Program-made: the position numbers and the translations under genes
Assembly (NCBI RefSeq): GCF_001050035.1
Contig: NZ_CVTA01000055.1
Coordinates: 233,506 to 297,505, forward strand
Reading direction: 5' to 3'
Length of the DNA: 64,000 nucleotides
Origin: Mycolicibacterium komanii
Lineage (GTDB): Bacteria > Actinomycetota > Actinomycetes > Mycobacteriales > Mycobacteriaceae
Part shown: one piece after another, positions 29,249 through 36,429 of the stretch
Numbering within the stretch: the first letter of the stretch is position 1
Layout: every line of letters starts with the position of its first letter
The notes under the pieces: generated by a model
What the model was told of the DNA's origin: nothing
The model's input: only the letters and a program-made list of their open reading frames with translations
Databases searched by the model: none

Positions 29249-31864
29249 TCAACCAGTGACACCGCGAATCACCTCGGCAAGTGCGGAGCGTCCCGTCACC
29301 CCGGCCTTTGTGCTCGCGTTGTAGATATGGCTTTCGACGGTGCGCACCGACAGCGACACCGCCTGTGCGATCTCCCGATTCGACAGTCCCTGCGCTACCA
29401 GCAACGCGATCTCGCGCTCCCGGCGAGTGAACGGCGGAGCAAACGCTGCCGCGGTGATTGCCGGACTCGTGGCGCCACCGCAAGCAGTGGCCAACCAACG
29501 CGTTCGCGAAGCGGCGCTCATCGCGCTGCCAACCCGGCCCGCGCGACGGTGCGACGTGGCAGCCTGCCCCGCGGCGTCGGCGGCGGCCAGCTTGTCACCC
29601 ATCACCTCGAAGTCGGTCGATACCTGCTCGAGGCCTCCGGCGTCGTCCGCGCTCAGCACCGACGCGTAGCGTGCCGCCACCGCGACCCTCGGACCCCCGA
29701 CGAACGTCGCCAACTTGGCGAGCCGTGGTGCGACTTCGGTGTCATCGAATTGCACCGCGGTCTGCAGGCACCCCACCTCGCGGGCCCACTGGCCGTGCTC
29801 CAAAGCGAGGTCAGCCGCGCTGCGGGCCAGTCGGCGCGCCTCGACGAGCCGCTGGCGCACTGCAGCCACCCACGCCTCGGTGAGCAGTTCGGTCGAGTCG
29901 ACGTAGGCGTAGGCGGGGTGTCGGTGTGCGCGCGCCGTCTCCAGCGCATCTTCGGCCGCATCGGCGTCACCGGACCGGGCCAGTGCCTGGGCTCGCAGCA
30001 GGTGGAACCGATGAAAGCTGCTGGCCACCCAAAAGCTGTTCGCCGGCGCGAATTCTGCTTCGCCACCGTCCAATCGCGCGGGCAGATGTCGCAGAGCAGC
30101 ATCGAGGTCACCGGCGGCCAACGCCGCCATACCGACGATCTGCGAGGCTACCACCTGTGCCGAAGCAGGCTCCCCGCGCTGGCCGAGAAGGTGTTCTTCG
30201 GCAACCTCGACGGCTTCGCCGACGAGCCCTGCCGCGGCGAGTGCGAATGTGTGGAACTCGACCAGCGGCTGGCGGAGAAACCTGCCCTGTTCGCTCACGT
30301 CGACTACGCGGCGACACTCGAGCGCCTTCGACACCGCTTTGTCGGGCTGCAGGAGTTCGCCGAACGCCAAGCTCTCTGCGCAAAGACCGATGGTCGTCCC
30401 GAAGGCGTCGAGTTGGGAATAGTCGATGCTTGTCATGACTTCGATGACGTCGACGGGCCTGGCGGCCAGCGAGAGTTGATTGGCGCGGAATACCAACAGC
30501 TGGTGTCGGTGAGCGCCAGACGCGGTCTCGAGCGCCTCGTCGACGACACGCCAGGACTCTTCAGGCGATCGCATCGGCCACAACAGATTGGCGGCGCGCA
30601 TGATCACGTCGTTGATGTAGGCAGACCGCGAGGCCTCGCCGGGATCGATACTGTCGATGACCTCCGAGGCGAACTTGCCCTTCTGCATCATGAACAGGTT
30701 GTAGGCGAGCTGAACACGCGCGTTCGCGCCGGCGCCGGCCTCGGCGGCCGCAGTGAAAAGCCGTTCGGCCGTCTCGAAGTCCAGCAGCGAACTCGCCGCG
30801 TTGGCCGCCGACAACAGCACATCCGGCTCGGGCGGTAGGTCCGACTCCAACCAGAGCAATCCTCGCCGCACCGCATTGGCCGGACCGCCGCTGTCCTTCA
30901 TGGCCTTCGCGACCTGCCCGCGTAGACGGCGCAGCCGCGACGGCCCGCATCGGTTGAGACGGACCTCGCCGTACATGGGGTGATCAACGTAGACCACGTC
31001 TTCTGACGTCCGGATCAGCTCGCGTTGTTCGGCTTCTTCGATGGCGACCTGATCGGCGAGCAACCTCAGGGTGTGCCAATCGATGGGTTCAGCCACCGCG
31101 ACGAGATCGAGGACGTCGCGCACGGTGTCCGAGATGGCACCTATTTGCGCGTCCACCAGCTCGGCGAGGGACGCTGATACGACGGTGCCTGCGAGCCAAC
31201 GAGTCACGCCGTCATCAGAGACCAGCCGTCCCGCGCGATACTCCTGCTCGACCAGCTGCCGGAGGAACAACACGTTTCCTTCTGTGAGCCGCCACAGCCG
31301 ATCGGCGCATTTGCGGTCTGGTGGCGACTCGAGCGCCGCCACAAGCAGCTCGTCGGATGCGGTGCGCGACAACGGATGTACATCGTGGCGTCGCAGTAGG
31401 CCGTCCTTCCATAGCGCCGTTACGGCGGGTGGAGCGGCTTCGCCCATGCGAACTGTCACGATCACTGCAGCAGCACCTGACTGCACGAGCTGATGCACCA
31501 CCAAAGCGGACAGGTCGTCGAGCAGGTGCGCATCATCGACCAAGACCAGCAAGCGGTCGGGCTGCGTGTTCGCGGTCAGCGCGGCGACGACCCTGCGCGC
31601 CAACGCCAGCGGAGGACCTTCGAAGTCCTCGGTCCAATGCGCGAACGCGCCGAGTGGGATGGAGTGGCTGGTCGCTGTCGCGGAAACGCGTCGTACCGTC
31701 CAACCTGCATCGGACGCCCTCTGCGCAGCCTCGCGGGCGAGCCGTGACTTGCCGACGCCGGGTTTGCCCGCCAGTGCCACTCCGCGATAGCGACCGCTTG
31801 TATATGAGTCGGTCACCTCAACGATCTCCTGGCCCCGACCGATCAAGGGCCAGTGATCGAGCAC
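29249..31864 (-). CDS. LuxR-family regulator with N-terminal ATPase domain
   Basis: 871 residues. N-terminal AAA/STAND-type ATPase: Walker A GKPGVGKSRL (about 33-42) and Walker B LLVLVDDAHLLDDL. The long middle is helical and TPR-like (repeated A/L-rich helices with ALETARAHRHP-type turns). The C-terminus is a LuxR/GerE HTH (FTRREREIALLVAQGLSNREIAQAVSLSVRTVESHI). Such LAL-type proteins are ATP-dependent activators sensing an unknown signal. It lies 164 bp upstream of the large repeat protein on the same strand and is its likely regulator or co-transcribed partner. Both sit between the two copies of the aldehyde dehydrogenase 3' end. Confidence 0.92.
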   Translation of the reverse strand: MLDHWPLIGRGQEIVEVTDSYTSGRYRGVALAGKPGVGKSRLAREAAQRASDAGWTVRRVSATATSHSIPLGAFAHWTEDFEGPPLALARRVVAALTANTQPDRLLVLVDDAHLLDDLSALVVHQLVQSGAAAVIVTVRMGEAAPPAVTALWKDGLLRRHDVHPLSRTASDELLVAALESPPDRKCADRLWRLTEGNVLFLRQLVEQEYRAGRLVSDDGVTRWLAGTVVSASLAELVDAQIGAISDTVRDVLDLVAVAEPIDWHTLRLLADQVAIEEAEQRELIRTSEDVVYVDHPMYGEVRLNRCGPSRLRRLRGQVAKAMKDSGGPANAVRRGLLWLESDLPPEPDVLLSAANAASSLLDFETAERLFTAAAEAGAGANARVQLAYNLFMMQKGKFASEVIDSIDPGEASRSAYINDVIMRAANLLWPMRSPEESWRVVDEALETASGAHRHQLLVFRANQLSLAARPVDVIEVMTSIDYSQLDAFGTTIGLCAESLAFGELLQPDKAVSKALECRRVVDVSEQGRFLRQPLVEFHTFALAAAGLVGEAVEVAEEHLLGQRGEPASAQVVASQIVGMAALAAGDLDAALRHLPARLDGGEAEFAPANSFWVASSFHRFHLLRAQALARSGDADAAEDALETARAHRHPAYAYVDSTELLTEAWVAAVRQRLVEARRLARSAADLALEHGQWAREVGCLQTAVQFDDTEVAPRLAKLATFVGGPRVAVAARYASVLSADDAGGLEQVSTDFEVMGDKLAAADAAGQAATSHRRAGRVGSAMSAASRTRWLATACGGATSPAITAAAFAPPFTRREREIALLVAQGLSNREIAQAVSLSVRTVESHIYNASTKAGVTGRSALAEVIRGVTG

Positions 31865-31934
31865 GAGAAGAGGTTAGCGTGTCAAGCTACTTTTCGTAGT
31901 AGAACGGGGTGCCCGATAGGGGAGGGTCATTGCG

Positions 31935-32026
31935 CTCGAGGAGTACCTCACGGTCAAACACTGATGAGGGACGTCACCAGGGTCGCCGAAAAGGGTTGGC
32001 ACCGCACCGTGTTCGCCAAGCGGTAA
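31935..32026 (+). pseudogene. Decayed second copy of the aldehyde dehydrogenase 3' end
   Basis: This 92-bp segment aligns with 25441-25533, the last 31 codons of the aldehyde dehydrogenase. I count 13 mismatches and one 1-bp deletion (after the codon for His in VKH) by eye. Nine of the mismatches are synonymous third-position changes and the stop is TAA instead of TAG. Read with the frame restored it gives LEEYLTVKH, then MRDVTRVAEKGWHRTVFAKR and stop. So it is a remnant of a diverged, once functional homolog, not a recent copy of the neighbour. Homology fades upstream of about 31925 and stops at the stop codon. Confidence 0.85.
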
Positions 32027-32261
32027 CGGCCCGGCCGGCGTCCGCGTTGTCAACGGCTAGGTGGTCGCGCGCCAACATCACGGCGTAGATGTCGCAGCTC
32101 ACGCCGTCGAGCCACTGACCCAGAACGGATCGTCCGCACCGCACCTTATCCGGTCAGGATCGCGACCCTCTATCCACGTTTCGAAGCAGCGAGCGACGGT
32201 AATTCGGCACCTGTGGGGTGTGGCGGTGATCACGTCGCCGTCGGTGGGGAAGGGGAATCGA
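32027..32261. other. Gene-free stretch between ALDH remnant and oxidoreductase
   Basis: About 235 bp. The oxidoreductase frame stays open through it, but codon use and the lack of any family similarity argue against translation. I see no hairpin followed by T residues and no clear operator. GGGGAAGGGGAA at its end is the ribosome binding site of the next gene. It probably holds that gene's promoter and more decayed sequence. Confidence 0.5.
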
Positions 32262-33359
32262 ATGGCAGAACGCGGCGCCGAGCCGGCCGTGCCGCGCGGT
32301 CGCCGGTTGTTTCTGCGGGCGGTGCAACATCTGTTCAAACCGCTGCGTCCCGACGACTACCTGGAAATGGTCAATCCGTTGTGGACGACCAAGGAGTTGC
32401 GCGGGCGGGTCGAGCGGGTCGAGCCCCAGGGATCCGAAGCGGTGAGTGTGCTGATCCGGCCCGCCTACGAATGGCCTGGCCACCAACCAGGTCAATACAT
32501 TCGGCTCGGGCTGGTGATCGACGGCCGGTACCACTGGCGCGCGTACTCACTGACCTCCGATCCAGACCCGCCGGACGGCCTGATCAGCGTCACACCGAAG
32601 AAGGTTCCCAGTGGTGTGGTGTCGCCCTATCTGACACAGAAGATCCAACCGGGCGAACTGGTGCGACTCGGCGAGATCGAGGGTGTCTTCACACTGCCCG
32701 ACCCGCTGCCGGACAAGCTGCTGTTCGTCAGCGCGGGCAGTGGCATCACACCGATCATCAGCATGCTGCGCAGCCTCGATCATCGCGGTCAGCTCGGCGA
32801 CGTGGTGGTCTTGCACTCCGACCGCAACCGCGATCACGTCATGTTCCTGTCCGACCTGGAGGATCTCCAGCGCCGCACCGAGCACATGCGGTTGGACATC
32901 CGGCTCACCTCTGAACGTGGCCGGATGTCGCCCGACGAACTCGACGAGCTGTGCCCGGACTGGCGTGAGCGCGAAGCGTTCTGCTCGGGACCCGGTGAAC
33001 TCCTCGATGCGCTCATCGAGCATTGGAAGCGCCACGGCGACTGCGAACGGCTGCACTACGAGCGGTTTCAGCCGAAGATCGACGCCGACGCCGCCGCCGG
33101 TGAGGGTGGCCAGGTGGTTTTCCTCGGCAGCGACACCACGGTCGAATGTGACGGTGGCACACCGATATTGGAGGCCGGTGAGCAAGCCGGCCTGAACCTC
33201 GCGTATGGCTGCCGGATCGGTATCTGTCACACCTGCGTCGGCACCGTGAAGTCGGGGAGGGTGCGTGACCTGCGCTCCGGTGAGGTCACCGAGCCGACCG
33301 GCCAGGACGTGCGGATATGCATCCACACCGCCGAGGGCGACCTCGAACTCGACCTGTAA
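32262..33359 (+). CDS. Ferredoxin-NAD(P)H oxidoreductase partner of DesA3 (Rv3230c-like)
   Basis: ATG 32262, behind a GGGGAAGGGGAA site, gives 365 residues. The order is a short N-terminal part, the FAD-binding domain (HWRAYSLTSDP with the RxYS motif), the NAD(P)H domain (LLFVSAGSGITPIISMLRSL) and a C-terminal plant-type [2Fe-2S] domain (LAYGCRIGICHTCVGTV and ICIHTAEGDLEL, four Cys). This is the Rv3230c class that passes electrons from NADPH to the membrane stearoyl-CoA desaturase DesA3. The desaturase gene follows after 14 bp, so the two form an operon. Confidence 0.93.
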   Translation: MAERGAEPAVPRGRRLFLRAVQHLFKPLRPDDYLEMVNPLWTTKELRGRVERVEPQGSEAVSVLIRPAYEWPGHQPGQYIRLGLVIDGRYHWRAYSLTSDPDPPDGLISVTPKKVPSGVVSPYLTQKIQPGELVRLGEIEGVFTLPDPLPDKLLFVSAGSGITPIISMLRSLDHRGQLGDVVVLHSDRNRDHVMFLSDLEDLQRRTEHMRLDIRLTSERGRMSPDELDELCPDWREREAFCSGPGELLDALIEHWKRHGDCERLHYERFQPKIDADAAAGEGGQVVFLGSDTTVECDGGTPILEAGEQAGLNLAYGCRIGICHTCVGTVKSGRVRDLRSGEVTEPTGQDVRICIHTAEGDLELDL

Positions 33360-33373
33360 CCGAAAGGACCATC

Positions 33374-34768
33374 GTGACCGCATCGATCAAGAGCCCGCTC
33401 AGCCGCCTCAGCGAACAGGAACTCGAGAAACTCGCCAAGGAGTTCGACGCGATCCACGACGAGGTCTTCGCCGAACTCGGTGATCGCGATCGCCGGTACA
33501 TCAAGAACGTGATTGCGGCGCAGCGGCAGATCGTGGTGGCCGGGCGGGTGCTGCTGCTGGCTTCGCGCTCACGAACCGCCTGGGTGCTCGGCACGGCGTG
33601 CTTGAGCATGGCCAAGATTCTGGAAAACATGGAACTGGGCCACAACATCCTTCACGGCCAGTGGGATTGGATGAACGATCCCGACATCCATTCGTCCGTC
33701 TGGGATTGGGACACCGCGTCGAGCGCGGACGCATGGAAACACTCGCACAACTACATTCACCACACCTTCACCAACATCCGGGGTAAAGACAAGGATCTCG
33801 GTTACGAGATCATGCGCATTGATCCAAACCAGAAGTGGCGCCGCGCAAACCTCGGTCAACCGTTCTACAACTTCCTGCTCATGATCTTGTTCGAGTGGGG
33901 TGTGGCCCTGCACGACACGGATGTCGAAGCGTTGTGGCGCGGCGAGAAGACGATGGCCGACCTCAAAGACGACTTCAAAAGCATCGCCGGGAAGGCCCGC
34001 CAGCAGATCGTCAAGGACTATCTCGGGTGGCCGCTCGTGAGCGCCGGCGCGTTCGGGCTGGCGAAGCTCGCACTGCGGAGCCGGATCGATCAACCGGCGC
34101 AGTCCCGCCTCGGGCGTCGGCTGCGCCGCTTGCCGGGCAACGGCCGCACGACCGCGGTTGCGAACCTCCTGGACAAGGTGTTTCCCGGCGTCGAGAGCAC
34201 GTACTTGCGGACGCTGGCGGCCAACGTGTTGGCCAACCTGATCCGCAACGTATGGGCTCACTCGATCATCTTCTGCGGCCATTTCCCCGACCAGACATAT
34301 ACCTTCAGCGAGGAGGAGGTGGAGAACGAAACCCGCGGCGGCTGGTATGTGCGCCAGTTGATCGGCGCCGCCAACATCGAGGGCAGCCCGCTGTTCCACC
34401 TTGTCAGCGGCAACCTCGGCTACCAAGTCGAGCACCACCTCTATCCCGACATGCCCAGCAGCCGGTATGCGGAGATCGCACCGAAAGTCAAGGACATCTG
34501 CGAGCGGTATCAGCTCCCGTACAACTCCGGACGCTTCTCCAAACAGTTGTTCACCGTGCACCGCACCATATTTCGATTGGCATTGCCGGGTGGGACACCT
34601 CGGCCGAAGCCCGGGCCGTACCGGAGCCAGGACGGTCGCGCGGGGCCCGAGGGGCCCAGCGAAGCCAGCCGATTCCGCGAACGTGTGCCTGCTGAACACC
34701 CCGACGCGGGTCCCGAACACCAGTCCAGCGGTGTCGCGGTCGCCCCGCCGCCTCGGGGTGACGACTGA
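33374..34768 (+). CDS. desA3: Acyl-CoA delta-9 desaturase, DesA3-like
   Basis: GTG 33374 gives 464 residues. The three His boxes of membrane diiron desaturases are present: HNILH (90-94), HSHNYIHH (123-130) and QVEHH near residue 353. Hydrophobic helices lie between them. It introduces the cis-9 double bond into stearoyl-CoA to make oleoyl-CoA for membrane lipids, fed with electrons by the oxidoreductase upstream. After LFTVHRTIFRLALPGG there is a hydrophilic Pro/Gly/Glu tail of about 60 residues ending in RGDD. M. tuberculosis DesA3 is shorter and ends in an LAA degradation signal, which this one lacks. Confidence 0.93.
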   Translation: MTASIKSPLSRLSEQELEKLAKEFDAIHDEVFAELGDRDRRYIKNVIAAQRQIVVAGRVLLLASRSRTAWVLGTACLSMAKILENMELGHNILHGQWDWMNDPDIHSSVWDWDTASSADAWKHSHNYIHHTFTNIRGKDKDLGYEIMRIDPNQKWRRANLGQPFYNFLLMILFEWGVALHDTDVEALWRGEKTMADLKDDFKSIAGKARQQIVKDYLGWPLVSAGAFGLAKLALRSRIDQPAQSRLGRRLRRLPGNGRTTAVANLLDKVFPGVESTYLRTLAANVLANLIRNVWAHSIIFCGHFPDQTYTFSEEEVENETRGGWYVRQLIGAANIEGSPLFHLVSGNLGYQVEHHLYPDMPSSRYAEIAPKVKDICERYQLPYNSGRFSKQLFTVHRTIFRLALPGGTPRPKPGPYRSQDGRAGPEGPSEASRFRERVPAEHPDAGPEHQSSGVAVAPPPRGDD

Positions 34769-34827
34769 ACGTCGGTAGTTCGCGTCGGGCGCCGCGGGAT
34801 CCGGTGTGAGCTACTACAGTGGGTCGT

Positions 34828-35736
34828 ATGACCGCCAGCACGAGGGTCGACGAATTCGAGGAACTGCGGCCGCACTTGCTGTCCGTCGCCTACCGGCTCA
34901 CGGGCACGATGGCGGACGCCGAGGACATCGTGCAGGACGCGTGGTTGCGGTGGAGCGCCGCCGAACACGAATCGATCAAGGACCTGCGGGCGTGGCTGAC
35001 GACGGTGGTCAGCCGGTTGGGTCTGGACCGGCTTCGTTCGGCGGCGCATCGGCGCGAAACCTATGTGGGCGAATGGCTTCCGGAGCCGGTTGTCGTCCCC
35101 CTGGACCGCGACGACCCGTTGGCGGCGGTGGTTGCGGGCGAGGACGCGCGGTTCGCCGCGATGGTGGTGCTCGAGCGTCTCACCCCCGACCAGCGGGTGG
35201 CTTTCGTGCTGCACGACGGCTTCTCGGTGCCGTTCGGTGAGATTGCCGACGTGCTCGGAATCGGCGAGGCGGCGGCTCGGCAACTGGCGTCGCGCGCTCG
35301 TCGTGCCGTTGCCGATGCGCCGCCACCGGTGCCCGACGAGGCCCACAACGAGGTGGCGGGGGCGCTGATGGCGGCGCTGGCGTCGGGTGACATGGAAGCC
35401 GTTGTGGCGCTGCTGCATCCGGACGTCACCTTCACCGGCGACTCGAACCGCCGGGCGCCCACCGCACCGCGCGTCATCCACGGACCGGAGAAGGTGGCCC
35501 GGTTCCTGTTCGGACTGGTCCGGCGGTACGGGCCGCAGTTCCTCTCGTCGAGCCAGCTGGCGAACGTCAACGGGCAGCTGGGCAGCTACCTCTCCGGCTC
35601 ACCGGCCAACGACGGCTATCCGGAGGTCATGCCGCGGGTCACCGCGATGACCGTGCGCGACGGCAGGGTCTGCGCGATTTGGGATATCGCCAATCCCGAC
35701 AAGTTCACGGGTTCACCGCTGAAGCCTCGTCGGTAG
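34828..35736 (+). CDS. ECF sigma factor with SnoaL-like C-terminal domain (ECF41/SigJ type)
   Basis: ATG 34828 gives 302 residues. Sigma region 2 is LLSVAYRLTGTMADAEDIVQDAWLRW. The linker holds the ECF41 mark WLPEP (EWLPEPVV). Region 4 is LTPDQRVAFVLHDGFSVPFGEIADVLGIGEAAARQLASRARR. A C-terminal SnoaL/NTF2-like domain follows, where ECF41 members carry DGGGR and NPDKL. Here the first is degenerate (GDSNRR) and the second is kept (IANPDKF). ECF41 factors have no anti-sigma factor; the fused domain regulates them. The convergent neighbour encodes the carboxymuconolactone decarboxylase-like partner, and its promoter has the ECF41 motif. The two genes overlap by 32 bp at their ends. Confidence 0.93.
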   Translation: MTASTRVDEFEELRPHLLSVAYRLTGTMADAEDIVQDAWLRWSAAEHESIKDLRAWLTTVVSRLGLDRLRSAAHRRETYVGEWLPEPVVVPLDRDDPLAAVVAGEDARFAAMVVLERLTPDQRVAFVLHDGFSVPFGEIADVLGIGEAAARQLASRARRAVADAPPPVPDEAHNEVAGALMAALASGDMEAVVALLHPDVTFTGDSNRRAPTAPRVIHGPEKVARFLFGLVRRYGPQFLSSSQLANVNGQLGSYLSGSPANDGYPEVMPRVTAMTVRDGRVCAIWDIANPDKFTGSPLKPRR

Positions 35737-36349
35737 CCGTCGTCTCCTCGCGCAAGCGCTCGTCGGAAGCCCACGGAACCCGGCACGAGTCGCCGGAACC
35801 GAAGCCCTGCTCGGTGATTCCCAGCGCCGAGTACATCCGCGCCCGCATGTTCTCCACGCCGATCTGATACGTCAGCTCGATGACGCCGTCGTCGCCGAAC
35901 CGCTGCCGTAGATCGTCCACCTGCTCATCGGTGATGGTGTGCGGGTCGGTGGTCATCGCGTCGGCGTAGGCGATCGCGGCGCGCTCGTCGTCGGAGAACA
36001 GCGGCGAGGTCGCGTAGTCGTCGATGTGCTTGAGCCGGTCGACGTCGAGGCCGTCGAGGCGCTGCAGCATCGCGCCGAAGTCGACGCACCACGAGCATCC
36101 GACCGTGCGGGCGGTCCAGAAGACCGCGAGCTCGCGAACGCTCGTGGGAAGCTTCTTCGACCCGGATTGCAGCATGCCTTCGTGCACGACGTTGGCGAGC
36201 ATCAGCCGCGGGTGGTGCGCCGCCACGGCGAAGGGTTCGGGAACCTCGCCGAACCGGCGCTTGGCGACCCGGTACAGGAGCCTGGTCAGCAGCGTCGCGC
36301 GCTGCGGGGGGAGGGGTTCGATACGGGTTTTCTGTGCGTTATCGGTCAT
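35705..36349 (-). CDS. Carboxymuconolactone decarboxylase/AhpD-like protein, ECF41 partner
   Basis: ATG 36349 gives 214 residues. CMD family features are the helix ELAVFWTARTVGCSWCVDFG with a redox-type CxxC (CSWC) and the ERAAIAYADAMTTDPHTITDEQVDDLRQRFGDDGVIEL block. The His that follows CxxC in AhpD is replaced by Gly. In ECF41 systems a gene of this class (COE: carboxymuconolactone decarboxylase, oxidoreductase or epimerase) is the main target of the sigma factor. The substrate is unknown; a peroxidase or thiol-redox role is possible. Confidence 0.9.
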   Translation of the reverse strand: MTDNAQKTRIEPLPPQRATLLTRLLYRVAKRRFGEVPEPFAVAAHHPRLMLANVVHEGMLQSGSKKLPTSVRELAVFWTARTVGCSWCVDFGAMLQRLDGLDVDRLKHIDDYATSPLFSDDERAAIAYADAMTTDPHTITDEQVDDLRQRFGDDGVIELTYQIGVENMRARMYSALGITEQGFGSGDSCRVPWASDERLREETTATDEASAVNP

Positions 36350-36357
36350 ACCCTCTA

Positions 36358-36384
36358 GACGAAACGGTCGTCGGATGTGTGACA
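36358..36384 (-). promoter_or_regulatory. ECF41-type promoter TGTCACA-N16-CGTC
   Basis: On the minus strand TGTCACA (36384-36378) and CGTC (36361-36358) are separated by exactly 16 bp. This is the published ECF41 promoter consensus (TGTCACA, 16-17 bp, CGTC). The -10 element ends 8 bp before the ATG of the CMD gene, so the mRNA would be leaderless or nearly so. Confidence 0.85.
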
Positions 36385-36429
36385 GCCGAATGTGCGACAC
36401 GGCTTCCGCGCTGGTGACACGATGTTCAG

